From Wolfiporia cocos (taxonomy: Eukaryota; Basidiomycota; Agaricomycetes; Polyporales; Phaeolaceae), in the NCBI GenBank assembly GCA_029448655.1, contig JACCLO010000009.1:3286001-3350000 (forward strand): a DNA stretch of 64,000 bases, given 5' to 3'. The number at the start of each line of letters is the position of its first letter. Position 1 is the first letter of the stretch. Below the pieces are notes generated by a model. The model saw nothing but the letters and a program-made list of their open reading frames with translations, searched no databases and was not told the DNA's origin. Shown here piece by piece: positions 19,401 through 29,049 of this stretch. The translations under genes were made by a program, and so were the position numbers.

Positions 19401-20946
19401 GGAATTAGCGAACCTCCTGTACCTTCGGATTTATCCGAACCACGGGCTTCCGAAACAAATCATTTCGGACAGAGGACCGCAATTCTCTTCTGAGCTATTC
19501 AAGGGATGGTGCGAGCAATTGGGAATTCAGAGGTCGATGACAACAGCCTACCACCCGCAAGCGGACGGCCAAACGGAGAGAATTAACCAAATTCTAGAAC
19601 AATACCTACGATGCTACATCGACGTTATCCAAAAAGATAACTGGGTGTTCTATCTCCCCACGGCAGAGTTTGCATACAATAACGCGGCTAGCGAGACGAC
19701 CAAGAATAGTCCATTCTTCGTCGAACTAGGAAGGCATCCCAATGCAGGACCTACGGATTTGAAGCCGACGCAATATTCGGATTTAAATCAATTTGCTTAC
19801 GCCAGATGGTCAGCACAAGAACAAGCTAAGGCAGCTATGAAATTGGCTGCCGAACGCTGGTCTTGGTACTATGATCAACACAAGCGCTCGGTACCGTTTA
19901 AAGTTGGCGACAAAGTTCTCGTTGACGCCCGTAGCTGGCAAGACTCCGAAAGAAGTCTTAGTCCACGCTATTTGGGACCATTTAAGATAATTGAACAATT
20001 ATCTCCGGTCACCTTTAGGGTACATATGGACGAGCAATACAGGGCTTACCACCCAGTATTCCACGCTTCCAAGTTGGTCATGTACAAGGACCCTGTGCAT
20101 CAGAAAAAACCAGAGCCTCAACCAGAAATGGTCGACGGCGAGGAAGTATGGGAAGTCGAGAAGATCTTAGATCATCGCCTCCGCGCAGGAAGAGTTGAAT
20201 ACAGAATCCGATGGAAAGGGTTCGGTATCAATGACGACTCCTGGGTACGCGAAGCCGATCTCGACTCGGCATATGACATTCTACAGGAATACAAGGCTTC
20301 ACACCCTATTCCAATGCAGGATGTCCCCCTCAGGCGATCAGCTAGAAGGAAAGAAGCAGTTCACGTCTTCGACCCTGATAGCGACGACTGGGAAGCCGAC
20401 GAATGCACGTGGCCAGACGACTGGCCGCAGTATCGCGAAAAATTTGCGAAGGACCCTAAGCAGCGCATGGTTAGACACCCCGACGGGGGATGGATGTCAG
20501 CTGACATTAACCAAAACGCGGACTTGAAAATCGTAGTCGGTGAAGGCGGCCGAATGCCGGAAAAAGGAACCAAGGACTCGGTTGGGTTTGACCTGTACAC
20601 CGCAACAGGCGACGTTCTGCCAGCTCACGGGCAGGCAGAATACAACACCAAACTGAAGATCCAGGTACCTTTCGGCACTTACGGACGTATCGCCCCCCGC
20701 TCTAGTCTCGCCCGCAAAGGCATAGACGTAATGGGTGGCGTCATCGACCACGATTATCAAGGCGAAGTAATCATCATTCTTCGGAACCACTCGGACGTAT
20801 CTATCGATATCCGAGCCGGGGATAAGATTGCCCAGCTAATCTGCGAAGTTGCAAAGGACCCGCATATTACGCTACACGGAAAATCTTACTTTGAAAAGAT
20901 TAAATCCGAGCGCGGTGCTGGTGGATTCGGCTCCACAGGAAAGTAA
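16411..20946 (+). CDS. pol: Pol of element B: protease, RT, RNase H, integrase, chromodomain, dUTPase
   Basis: 1511 residues from ATG 16411, +1 frame relative to gag. Protease with ALIDTGAS (Asp138) and VILGYDWF; RT with YLDD (513-516) and YPLPRIDEL; RNase H (about 655-785; EADSSDYATGAVL, LTADPLSRR); integrase with HHCC finger (HHDHVTAGHFG, CDTCQRMK) and DDE core (TIDF, SDRGPQF, GQTERINQ); GPY/F module (PRYLGPFKII); chromodomain (WEVEKILDHR, YRIRWKGFG, DDSWVREADL), then a Trp/Asp-rich linker and a full dUTPase at the C-terminus (GFDLYT, GRIAPRSSLA, GVIDHDYQGE, GDKIAQLI, GAGGFGSTG). All catalytic residues are present. dUTPase presumably keeps uracil out of the cDNA; the chromodomain presumably targets heterochromatin, consistent with insertion into other elements. 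Confidence 0.95.
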   Translation: MSGPSRFPSPPPRVSKTSCEECTSPAAAGSIQLPEEEHPYDGASQGPLILWEDKAVVRHPVSHLGIFGNSAMDFARRTRTLATRAPPVKYFYPDPLALKFFTLYNVHGNDSRDDNKSFSIEVELWVYGKKVNAMALIDTGASISVIDKKLVHEEKLVTQKLPSPLEIRNADGTSNTAGNINMAVKAYMVHEEHKSTEFLYVMDVQNADVILGYDWFLKHNPDFNWPEGTFTYRCTEKCKHGKRVSISEEEDEIEPRNIYQIINDFPIDFLGLEEPENPFVAWVNTLDEGTELLIDAIQSITEKSDDEFLTDADLQKWKSLVPEEYQEFGPTVFSQRASERMPERKPYDHAIDFPDDAVLPPPSKAYKMSPQEANSLDQWIQEELRKGYIRHSKSPIASPVFFVPKKDGGARMVVDYRKVNDLTIKNRYPLPRIDELIDKLSQASIFTKLDLRWGYNNVRIKEGDEWKTAFITPNGLYEAVVMYFGFCNAPSTFQHMMNDILGDLIREGKVIVYLDDILVFGNDLLEHRRIVKQVLQILQDNDLFAKPEKCFFEQSSIEYLGMVISKGKVEMDPKKVAGVMDWPTPAKVKDVQAFVGFANYYRRFIKDFSKVVKPLTELSKKNTQWNWGPEQAEAFQTLKEAFTSAPILRIPDQESPFRVEADSSDYATGAVLSQYSSEDKLWHPVAFYSKSLSAAERNYEIYDKELLAIIRALEEWRHYLEGHPHKFEVWSDHLNLTYFKSAQRLTRRQARWSLYLTRFNFTMCHKPGKTMLTADPLSRRPDHEEGVELDNRDQILLKPEYFTVRALEASQQEIQSGDEDLLRQIRQALMNDQITKDYQELLKSGPKEFGKDLQEWNMEAGLLLRRGKVYVPKEPKELRTKILELHHDHVTAGHFGRWKTYELLSRNYWWPGMTTMVKQYVEGCDTCQRMKNRNQTPYGPLQPLPVPEAPWDTITIDFIVHLPPSGERKQFTAIMVVVDRLTKRAHFIPTSDNISAKELANLLYLRIYPNHGLPKQIISDRGPQFSSELFKGWCEQLGIQRSMTTAYHPQADGQTERINQILEQYLRCYIDVIQKDNWVFYLPTAEFAYNNAASETTKNSPFFVELGRHPNAGPTDLKPTQYSDLNQFAYARWSAQEQAKAAMKLAAERWSWYYDQHKRSVPFKVGDKVLVDARSWQDSERSLSPRYLGPFKIIEQLSPVTFRVHMDEQYRAYHPVFHASKLVMYKDPVHQKKPEPQPEMVDGEEVWEVEKILDHRLRAGRVEYRIRWKGFGINDDSWVREADLDSAYDILQEYKASHPIPMQDVPLRRSARRKEAVHVFDPDSDDWEADECTWPDDWPQYREKFAKDPKQRMVRHPDGGWMSADINQNADLKIVVGEGGRMPEKGTKDSVGFDLYTATGDVLPAHGQAEYNTKLKIQVPFGTYGRIAPRSSLARKGIDVMGGVIDHDYQGEVIIILRNHSDVSIDIRAGDKIAQLICEVAKDPHITLHGKSYFEKIKSERGAGGFGSTGK

Positions 20947-20948
20947 TC

Positions 20949-20985
20949 GTTCCATTAGGGACAATGAAACCTGAAGAGGGGGTAA
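20949..20985 (+). promoter_or_regulatory. PPT and stem-loop of element B
   Basis: GAAGAGGGGGTAA directly before the 3' LTR is the plus-strand primer. A stem-loop (arms GTTCCATT and AATGAAAC, one mismatch, 20949-20970) precedes it and is conserved in element C. Confidence 0.65.
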
Positions 20986-21679
20986 TGTCACAGATTTGGG
21001 ACATGCCACTATTTTTCCGTATTTTTACCTATTTATCTGGTATTTCTACGACCTTGTAGACATTTACGCTGCTAAGCGCCCGTCTACACGTACACGCAAC
21101 CAAACAACACGTACACAACGCGGTATACGTCCACTCGTCATAACAACACGTACATAACACGTTTGTACGCGTCAATGACTCAGCGGACTAACCTCCGGTG
21201 TCACGCGCCTTACTCATATCCCGATATCGGGCTATGTCAGTACATTTGGATAAGCGGCCCGCTCGTTATCACATGCCAATGCCCTTACGATTACTCATAT
21301 CCCGATACCGGTATATAGTTATCACGTGCATGGCTTACTAACGTAGCAACGCCACTTCCACAACATGGACCTACGGTCCTAACAACGTTTCTTACTGGTG
21401 CGGCCATTACCGGCGCACATGGTCTACTGTAGTTTACGACTTAGCTGTATTAGTTATGTCTGCGCACAGACCGTCTTCATGTTTGGCTCCCTTACTGGTA
21501 ACCAAACAATGCATGTATATAAGTAGGGCTATCGCTACGATAAGCCTTAGATTTGTTCTCTGCTATCGCATAGTTACATAACATCTCTACTGCGCCTACA
21601 AGCGTTCCTCACCAGCTTCAACAACTCCTTCAAGTCGTTACCAAGCTATAGTGTGAGTCCCACAACCTTGTTTGTGTCA
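20986..21679 (+). repeat. 3' LTR of element B
   Basis: 694 bp, identical by eye to 11698-12391, followed by TSD CTCCG. Identity of the pair dates the insertion as recent. Confidence 0.95.
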
Positions 21680-21684
21680 CTCCG

Positions 21685-22052
21685 ATGCTCTCAATTCCTG
21701 CCATTCCTGTGGCGCCCGAAGGCTGATTCGCATTTCCATCGGCATCGGAGGTTCTGTTGATGGTTTCGTTTTCGGTCAATGTCGCGGTTGACATCGGAGG
21801 GATTTCTCCGAATCGTTCGAACGCTTCACGCGTTATTTCCCAAGCGGTCGTTCCTTCGGAGGGGTATACTTGTACCCACTTCGATGCCCTATCTTCTCTG
21901 GGGACGACAACAATTCCTCCGCGGTTACGGAAGGCTCCAATGGTGTCAGTCCACTCGTATCGGTTGAGTCTGTAGACTCCCTGAATGTGCTCGGGCAAGA
22001 GTTCAATCAGTCGTGCTGGGAATTCTGGTCCAAATATCATATGCCCTTGCAC
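21685..22052 (-). CDS. ORF1 of element A, upstream of gag, truncated by element B
   Basis: Starts at ATG 22052 only 34 nt inside the 5' LTR and runs about 123 residues until element B interrupts. Without B it would continue about 30 codons and stop at 11601, overlapping the gag start in a different frame. Contents: a compact N-terminal part (GPEFPARLIELLPEHI, TDTIGAFRNRGGIVVV) followed by a Thr/Asn/Ser-rich tail. No known domain is recognised and no similarity to ORF0 of B/D is evident. It could be a separate pre-gag gene or the N-terminal part of Gag joined by frameshifting. Confidence 0.55.
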
Positions 22053-22074
22053 CGTGGTAGGTGAGGGAGTGATA

Positions 22075-22085
22075 AGCTCGACCTT
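22075..22085 (-). other. Self-priming primer-binding site of element A
   Basis: On the minus strand AAGGTCGAGCT, one base inside the 5' LTR, is the exact complement of AGCTCGACCTT at the predicted mRNA start (22421-22411). Confidence 0.8.
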
Positions 22086-22086
22086 C

Positions 22087-22794
22087 TGTTACGGGTCGAA
22101 TACCCATTCGTATATTCGAGTCGCGAATATAGATCGTTCTTCTGCACGTAGGCACGTCGCCGTATGCAAGGCAAATACTCGTTAGATGCCTTCGGGTCCT
22201 AAGTGAAGTCCTTAGGAGATCGGTTAATATCCAATGCGCGTTAGAGGATATAATCTGTTCAGGTGCGAGTCGAATAGAATATAAGACTCGCCTAAGTCCG
22301 AGAAGTCAATGTGCACTTCGAGGACTTAGTCGTTCGGTTGCTCGAATGAGAAATACTGAGCGTAGTTTCCTACGTTTGAGAACGAGTATAAGACTTCTTG
22401 TTTATACAACAAGGTCGAGCTGAAGAGCCTCGACAGTAAGTACATAAGTTTATATACTACGTTGGGTTTTAGGGGTCAAACCAGTCCCAGATGTCACCGA
22501 TACTATCTACGCTATAGTACCAAACGTTTGATAGGTATGTAGTGATATACCGGGGACGATAGATAGGAATGATGGCGGTTGAACGCCATCTATCAGCTAA
22601 TAAACGATGAACGTGAAACGGTGGCAGAGTTGGATCTGCCAAAGATGAAATGCGCCCTATAGACTAGTACAACCGGGGATGCGCCCGATAGAGTCACGAG
22701 TAGCCAGGGGGGTTGGTTGCGCAACAAGTCCCTGTATCGTATTCACCCCATGGTGAGTTCTGTCGATATTTGAAAAATTAGAATATCCGTAACA
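22087..22794 (-). repeat. 5' LTR of element A
   Basis: 708 bp, ends TGTTACGGGT (left) and ATCCGTAACA (right), followed by TSD GGCGC at 22795-22799. Pairs with 3328-4032. Confidence 0.92.
22411..22456 (-). promoter_or_regulatory. Core promoter and self-primer of element A
   Basis: Minus-strand TATATAAAC (22456-22448) is followed 35 nt later by AGCTCGACCTT (22421-22411). A perfect 6-bp hairpin (arms GTCGAG and CTCGAC, 22434-22414) straddles the predicted start, so its 3' arm is the start of the primer. Confidence 0.74.
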
Positions 22795-22799
22795 GGCGC

Positions 22800-22938
22800 C
22801 GTCCATGGGAATCCACTGGCCAACTCCCCAGGTCGGTGGCGTGAGCCCTATGGGACGATGGACAGCACGTGGCACATGTGGAAAAGCACATGGCAGTTCC
22901 CACGCAATCCACGGCCCTTTAGTATTAGGATTGCCCTC
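22800..22938 (-). other. 3' UTR of element G, second part
   Basis: Continuation of the G 3' UTR between element A and the solo LTR at 22939. No gene or repeat recognised; it contains a string CACGTGGCACATGTGGAAAA with overlapping CACGTG/CACATG boxes. Confidence 0.45.
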
Positions 22939-23552
22939 TGTCACGGTAACCACCGTGCCACCCGCCCTAGCGGGGAACCCCTATATCCGCCCTATCCCTA
23001 ACGCCTAAAGCCCCTCACCCTCCTAATGGCGGAGAACAAGAAGGCACTCCTGTTGAGGAGCCCTGCCGTATTGCACAGACTAGCAGGTAAAGGTAGAAGA
23101 GATAAGTGGATGCAATGAATAGAGGCCCCCACGCCCAAGTAGGACGTAGCAGGCTTTGTCGGTTAAGACCCTGCACGCAAGGACAAGTTGGCAGACGGTA
23201 TTGAAAGGTTGCCAGGGGACGCGCCCCCAATGACGAGAAGATAAGTTCTGAGGAGTACCTCAGAACGCTACCTAGTATATATATACATGTGGACGCAGAC
23301 TCCTATAGCTACAAGACCTGCCCTAATGGCGTGGTCTGTGCACACTGTGACTACGCTGCACATGACTAAGTAACAACTGTGACTCCAGTGACGTACCACG
23401 TGACCTATGTAAGAGATAAGATATGATGAAGACTTATCTACTTTCCCATGCATGTGCAGTCCCGGGCGGCTAGGTATAACGTAGCGAATATCTGGAGAAT
23501 AAAGGTAAATAAATCACCAGGGAACCCCTTTATTCCGGGATTTCTTGTGACA
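22939..23552 (-). mobile_element. Solo LTR, type 5
   Basis: 614 bp, TGTCACGGTAACC to CTTGTGACA, with a perfect TSD CCCTC at 22934-22938 and 23553-23557. It is a relative of the LTRs of element F, including the promoter hairpin (arms GTTCTGAGG and CCTCAGAAC). Inserted in the G 3' UTR. Confidence 0.88.
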
Positions 23553-23621
23553 CCCTCGATGAAATCCAAGCTTCATGGTCACTCAGAGGGCCTCCAGGTC
23601 AGGGTCGTTGTACCCTGCATC

Positions 23622-24730
23622 TGACACAAGCCATACCTGGCTGTGCCACCGGCCCTGCCGGGAACCCTAAACGTCGGACTCCAGTCGTCGAACCTAGGGC
23701 GCTGCTACAAAGATGCCAGACGAGGTCACAATACTTGTGTCACAAACTTTCCTAGGTGGATACGTAACATCCCTTCGCTATAGGTATTATAGGCGCCGCT
23801 GGGTGCGCGCGCGCCTTCCTATGCCTCACGCTACTCTCACGTTAGTCCAGGACTCTATTTAGATCATCTGACCATAGGTTAGCGCTGTAGGGTAGCGCGC
23901 GCCTTAGGTACTCACGTTAGGGTCACACAAGTACATACGTCACGGTAGTTACATTGTCATGTGCTCTCTTAGTTACGGCGCACAGGCCCATACTTTAGGG
24001 CGGCCATTACTGGCCAACTCCCCATGTATAAGTACGACAAGATGAGAACTTACATCCTCATCTTTAGGATTCTCGACAACTGAGCCTATGGCTCCTTTCT
24101 CCTATCTGCCTGTGTGCGTCTCTGCCCCGGGGGCCCCCTAAGTCTTGCTCGTCTGTGTGTCGACTCGCCTTGCGTCCTTAGGAGTTCCCCTAGGGATACA
24201 GCCGACGGACTGCCTTGCGGTTTGCACACCGCCCTGTAGGGCTTATTGGGACTCCCCTGTAGCCAGGGTCCCACAGACGGTACGAGTCTGTGTCAACTTG
24301 AAGCCGAGTCGAGGGAGAACAACAAAGCAAGAAGCACACGCAGATAGATGCAAGGGCCCGAAGCCCTAATATCGAGAATCTCAAAGATGGGGATGTAAGT
24401 CCCCATTGCCGTAGTATATATACATGCAAGACGTTGCTAAGTATCTAGTAGTCCTACCCTAAAGAGACGGCCTGTGCGTTGTATCTAAGGTAACGGATAC
24501 CGTACAAGTAGTGACGCATATAGTACATACTGTGACCAGGGTGGTGATGAGCCACGTGAGTATGAAGGAGCGCACGCTGCCCGAGAGCGCTTGATAAGGA
24601 ACGCGGACGGAAGATAAGATAACAAGAGGAAAGACGCGGAGGCAAGGGTTAAAGGAATGAAACCGCGCGCAGCCCAGCGCTGATGTTCCTATAAACCGAG
24701 GGTGTGAGGCATCCAAAACAGGTTGTGACA
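23622..24730 (-). mobile_element. Solo LTR, type 6 variant, split by another LTR
   Basis: TGACACAAGCC to GGTTGTGACA with a perfect TSD GCATC at 23617-23621 and 24731-24735. After removing the LTR at 23738-24295 and one TSD copy its length is 546 bp. Its hairpin (arms ATGGGGA and TCCCCAT, loop CTTACA on the minus strand, 24406-24387) is of the shared promoter type. Lies in ORF3 of element G. Confidence 0.82.
23738..24295 (+). mobile_element. Solo LTR, type 6
   Basis: 558 bp, TGTCACAAACTTTCC to GTCTGTGTCA, with a perfect TSD ACTTG at 23733-23737 and 24296-24300. TATA-like TGTATAAG near 24025, then a hairpin (arms GATGAG and CTCATC around CTTACA, 24041-24062). Confidence 0.88.
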
Positions 24731-25264
24731 GCATCTGTATTGGGGAGAGGAGGCGTCGGTGGGGGGATCCATACCTGATAGGGAAGGCACTCTCCAACTC
24801 GGTGTCCAGGGTGGGTAACTCTGCAGCTGGGGCATCGATAATCGGGGCAGTTGAGGACCCAATGCCAAGGACTGCCACAGCAGCAACAGGGGTCTTCGGC
24901 TGAGGGGCGAGGAGGGGACCATGCAGAGGGGACGTCATGGAGGTACTTGCCTGATTCATATCTCTGTTGATGGTGGGCGACCCAGAGGCATTCTCTGAGC
25001 CAGCGGGGTGGTTGGTAGGTTGGTTTGTCCCATCCATCCCTTCCTCATTCCCATTCCTCCCGGGTGATGATCTCAACTGATGGAGATCGGTCACTAGTTC
25101 CGTCACCAGGAACTGCAGAGGTCAGCGAGGGGGGAGACCTATCATTGCTCAACCCCTCTCGAACTGGGCATCATTCATTGTTTTGTGGATGCGAAGGAGG
25201 GCGCACTGATTCTCGAGGTCAAGGTCCTGCAGGGGTGGCCGATACGGTAGTGTTGCGAGATACC

Positions 25265-25754
25265 TGTCACAGATTTCTGTGGCATGTTTTAATGTATTAC
25301 CCCCTCCCTGGCTCGAACCCAGGAGCTCACGTTCTAGTAGTCACATGACCAGTGCAATGTAGTGTAGCGGTATAATACAACCTGTCCGTCAGGACATACG
25401 GTCACGTAATCCCCTACTTACATAATACATAGGTGTGACCTTTAGGGGCGCGCACAGACCATGCCATTAGGGCAGGCCCTTCATTAGGTAGCGGCCGGTC
25501 TCCATGTATATAAAGTAGACGTCTGAGGTCTTACAACCTCAGACTGATCAATCTCGACAATGGATGTGTAACCTCATCACATACTGTGTGCTAGACTGGG
25601 ACTGCCTCTGGTGACTACAGCGTCACTATGCCTTAGACTCTCTATCTTGGAGTCTACCTAGTCAGCCCATGCGACGTTACCTCGTCGTCAACACCTTCAA
25701 CGTTAGTAGAAGGGGTTAGGGCATATACATGTACGTATGACACATTCTGTGTCA
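25265..25754 (+). mobile_element. Solo LTR, type 7
   Basis: 490 bp, TGTCACAGATTTCTG to TTCTGTGTCA, with a perfect TSD ATACC at 25260-25264 and 25755-25759. Near its 5' end is a 5-bp stem with 7-nt loop (CCTGG, CTCGAAC, CCAGG), the inverted form of a tRNA T-arm. TATA-like TGTATATAAA near 25505-25514 and hairpin at 25521-25544 (arms GTCTGAGGT and ACCTCAGAC, loop CTTACA). Confidence 0.86.
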
Positions 25755-26347
25755 ATACCACATGACAGTGTTCCATAAAATCGAATGGTTCTGCAATTCG
25801 ATCCAATTCGTCGTCGTTGAATAGCCAGGAGGGAGTGGCTGGGATAGGGCTACGTGCTCTGGGGAGGCAGGGTGGGCCCTTCTCAACTTCTGCGAATGCT
25901 TGTCGGATACGTGCAGGTGTCGATGCCCTGAGGTGGTTGATCCACTGAGCAATACACCTCCCAAGCCTCTGTCACTGATATAATGCCATCCATTCGAGTT
26001 GGACGATTCTCTCCGTGACGTCTTGGTATTGGTTGAAGATATCTGTGAGTTCCTGTACGAGTTCAAATCAATCGGTCCAGGGGGTCACCTGTCCCCCTGG
26101 GGGGATGTCAGACCTGTGCCAGGTGAGCGCATGTCTGGTGTGGATGTGGGCTTCCTCTGAACAGCCGTAAGACCTGCCTGTCTGGTACCCCATGCAGATC
26201 GACAGGGAGCATCGCATCGTAGGGGCGGTGGCTTGCTCGGACTGGAGTGGAGTAGGGAGAGGCGCCGACATACTGTTTCTTCGACTTGTCGGACTCTGGC
26301 CTTTGCCCTCTTGCTTTTAAACTCCTTGAGGACGTCTGGGGAATTCC

Positions 26348-29044
26348 TTACACTGGCTTCACTTTCCCAAGGTTTTCCACAGAGGGATAGCCCTTCCAGT
26401 GAACAAGGTACTGTTTTTTCCCTCGGTACTGTTGTTGGTTCAGTATAGCTTCGACTTCATATTCTGCTTCCCCATCGACTAGCTCTGGGGGTGGCTTCGT
26501 GTGATTAGGCCTGTGCACCCTAGTTTCATTGAATGGTTTTAGTAGGGCCGCATGGAAGACCGGGTGTACCTTCCATCGGGGTGGTAGGGCTAATTTGTAC
26601 ATTACGTTCCCAAGCTTTTCAGTGACAGTGAATGGCCCTTCTCTTTTGGGGGCAAGTTTCCGTGATTCGTATGGGAGGTGGAGGTTCTTGGCATTGAGCC
26701 AAATCTTATCCCCTTTGTTGAAGCGTGGAAGGTCTCGCAGGGTTCTTCCTGCCATCTGTTTCTGTGTTAATTCATGAGCAGCGACCGCTTTCTTCCTGGC
26801 TTCTTGTGCGGCTTTTAGCCAGTCAGTGGCTGCTGGCACCTGTGTGGCCTCTATTTCGTCTTGCAGTCCCCTTGGGATGTATCCCATGATTACTTCTGTA
26901 GGTGCTGGTCACCCCTCAGTTCTTCATGTGTTGTGGGCAAACTCCATGTCTGCTAGCTGTGTTGCCCAAAGCCTGGGGTCGTTCATACAGTATATGCGCA
27001 GGTAGACTTCAATCTGTTGGTTCATTCTTTCGGTCTGTCCATCTGTCTGTGGATGGTAGGCCGTGCTGAGGGCGGACTCGATTCTGAGGATTCTACAGAG
27101 TCCTTGGAAGAGCTTGGATGCGAACTGTGGCCCTCAATTGGATATGATTTTTTGGGGGAGCCCATACTTCGAATAGATTTGTCGATGGAATATGTCAGCT
27201 GCCCCTTCACTGGTGATGGTTTTGTCACAGGGGGTCAGCAATATTGCCTTGGACAGCCCATGATCAATGATGACCATAATGGAGTCATACTTTCCTATGG
27301 GGGGCAGGTCTGTGATGAAGTCGATGGAGCATTGCGAGAAGGGTAAGGCATCCTTCTTTGTCAGTATTTGTTGCAGTGGCGGTTTTGTTGGGCTTCTGTT
27401 GGGTTTCATTTGCTGACATACAGTGCAACCGCAACCTTTGACATACTCTGCTACCGTCTTCTGGAGGTCAGGCCACCAAAAGTGCTCTTGCACCTTCAAC
27501 GTCATCCCCCAGATTCTGGGGTGTCCTGCTGTGATTGGATCGTGGTATCTTGAAATAACATCCCTTCGCAGGTAAGGGTCCCTCGGGATGTACATCCTTC
27601 CCTTGTACAAGAGGACACCTTCGCTGTACTGCCAGTCTTCCATTACTGTCCTTGAAGGGGGTACCTCTCCTTGTTCTAGGGCATGGAGGGCCTGTTCCAC
27701 AATTGGATCGAAGGGCTTCACGATCTTGATCCAATCGACGATCGGGACTTCGATGGCATGGACAAACAGTTCATCGGGGAGCATCAGGATGTCTTTGTTG
27801 TTGTTTTCTGAATGATCCAGGTTCATGAGGTGGGAGAGTGCATCTGCCATTATTAGTTTCTTCCCGGGTATGTGCTGCAGCTGGATGTTGAATTGCGACA
27901 GTAAGAGGCGCCACCTCGCCTGTCGCCAATTCAATCTCTGGGCGCTTCACCAATATGTAAGGTTCTGGTGATTGCTTCTGATCAAGATCAGATGTGGTGC
28001 CCCTTTGAGAAGGTGGCACCATTCTTCTAGTGCTCAAACGATCCCGAGGAGTTCCCAATAATAGATCTTGTAGTTTCGCTCTGGTGTGGTAAGGGATTGG
28101 GACAGGTAGCCCACCGGACATTCATTCCCTTTGTCATCTTTCTGTTTGAGTGCAGCTCCAAGGGCATACTGAGAGGCATCAGTTTCAAGGATGAATGGTT
28201 TGTCTTTGTCGGGTAGTGACAAGACCGGGGCTTTTATGAACTGGCGCTTCAGGAATTCGAAGGCTTGCTTCTCTCGCTTGGTCCATTTGAATCCGCTTCC
28301 CATCACAGTTTTTGTAAGGTCGATGAGCGGTCGCGCATGTGTGGAGTAGTGATCAATGAATTTTTGGTAGAAATTCATGAAGCCTAGGAAGGATCAGACC
28401 CCTTTGACATTCTTTGGAGCAGGCCAGTTCCGGATTCCTTGGAGTTTGGCTGGGTCCATCTGGACGCTCCCTGGGGTGATTACCAACCCTAGAAACTCCA
28501 CTTTGTCAACTCCGAAGGCACATTTCTCCAGTTTGACAAACAGCTTGTTGTCAGCGAGCTTCTGCAGGATTCGTCATTCTCGCTCCTGGTGTATTTTTTG
28601 GTCTGGGGAAAAGATAAGGATGTCATACATGTATACTATTACCCATCCTTCAGCTATTTCCTCTTTGAGTATTTCATTCATCATGGACTATGTTGCGGGC
28701 GAGTTGCACATTCCAAAGAACATTACTGTAGGTTCGTAGAGGCCTGCATTCATCTTGAAGGTGCCTTTCCATTGGTCACCATCTTTAATTCGTACGTTAT
28801 TATATCCTGCTCATAGGTCCATCTTGGTAAAGATTTTTTCTCCTTTGAGCTTTCCAATGAGCTCAGAGATCAGAGGTAGTGGGTATGCGTTTTTGACCAT
28901 CCCTTCATTCAGGTATCTGTAGTCCTGCCAAGGCCTCAGTCCTCCATCTTTTTTTGGGATGAAGAATGCGGGCGAGGCCATCGGGGACTTGGATGGTTGA
29001 ATGAATCCTTTGGCAAGGTTTTCTGTCAGGAACTCGTCCATGGC
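26348..29044 (-). pseudogene. pol: Pol of element G, RT to chromodomain, with many stops
   Basis: Clear homologue of element A Pol: RT ([26 protein letters not shown]), RNase H (ILETDASQYALGAAL), integrase ([29 protein letters not shown]) and chromodomain (YEVEAIL, YLVHWKGYP). The RT active site is YMYD instead of YMDD, the second integrase Asp is Asn, and at least eight Arg codons are now TGA. A solo LTR (29050-29484) separates it from the upstream part. Dead, and the stop pattern suggests cytosine deamination. Confidence 0.85.
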
Positions 29045-29049
29045 CTTCT

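Larger units (their letters stand above)
11698..21679 (+). mobile_element. Element B: complete Ty3/Gypsy chromovirus with C-terminal dUTPase
   Basis: 9982 bp with 694-bp LTRs that are identical by eye and a perfect TSD CTCCG at 11693-11697 and 21680-21684. All three frames (ORF0, gag, pol) are uninterrupted, so it is a recent and potentially active insertion. It sits in the ORF1/gag overlap of element A, opposite in direction. Its coding region is nearly the same as that of element C while its LTR and integrase core are clearly more diverged. Confidence 0.96.
3328..22794 (-). mobile_element. Element A: Ty3/Gypsy chromovirus with internal dUTPase
   Basis: Full element with LTRs 3328-4032 and 22087-22794 and a perfect TSD GGCGC at 3323-3327 and 22795-22799. 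It is split by a solo LTR in pol (8823-9915) and by complete element B near the start of gag (11698-21679). Order on the minus strand: self-primer site, ORF1, gag, pol (protease, dUTPase, RT, RNase H, integrase, chromodomain), ORF3, PPT. The two LTRs differ at roughly ten positions plus a 3-bp indel, many of them CG to CA/TG, so it is older than B. Apart from the insertions its frames are open. Confidence 0.92.
23583..26271 (-). pseudogene. ORF3 of element G, decayed and interrupted
   Basis: Minus-strand remnant of the zinc-knuckle ORF3, from ATG 26271 to TGA 23585-23583, interrupted by LTRs at 25265-25754 and 23622-24730. Recovered motifs match ORF3 of element A in order: HTRHALTWHR, an amphipathic helix (VQELTDIFNQYQDVTERI), TPARIRQAF, AEPFDFMEH, RSPSVEIITREEWE, two knuckles CCGSPWHWVLNC and CPSCRVTHPGHRVGEC, and a final DLEAL-stop. 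At least two in-frame TGA codons (after WTD and LYQ) and frameshifts kill it. The protein-level match in only this frame supports ORF3 as a real gene. Confidence 0.68.

Noticed and set aside
25300..25350. A complete tRNA gene
   Set aside because: Only a T-arm-like stem-loop is present; no acceptor, D or anticodon arm pairs convincingly.
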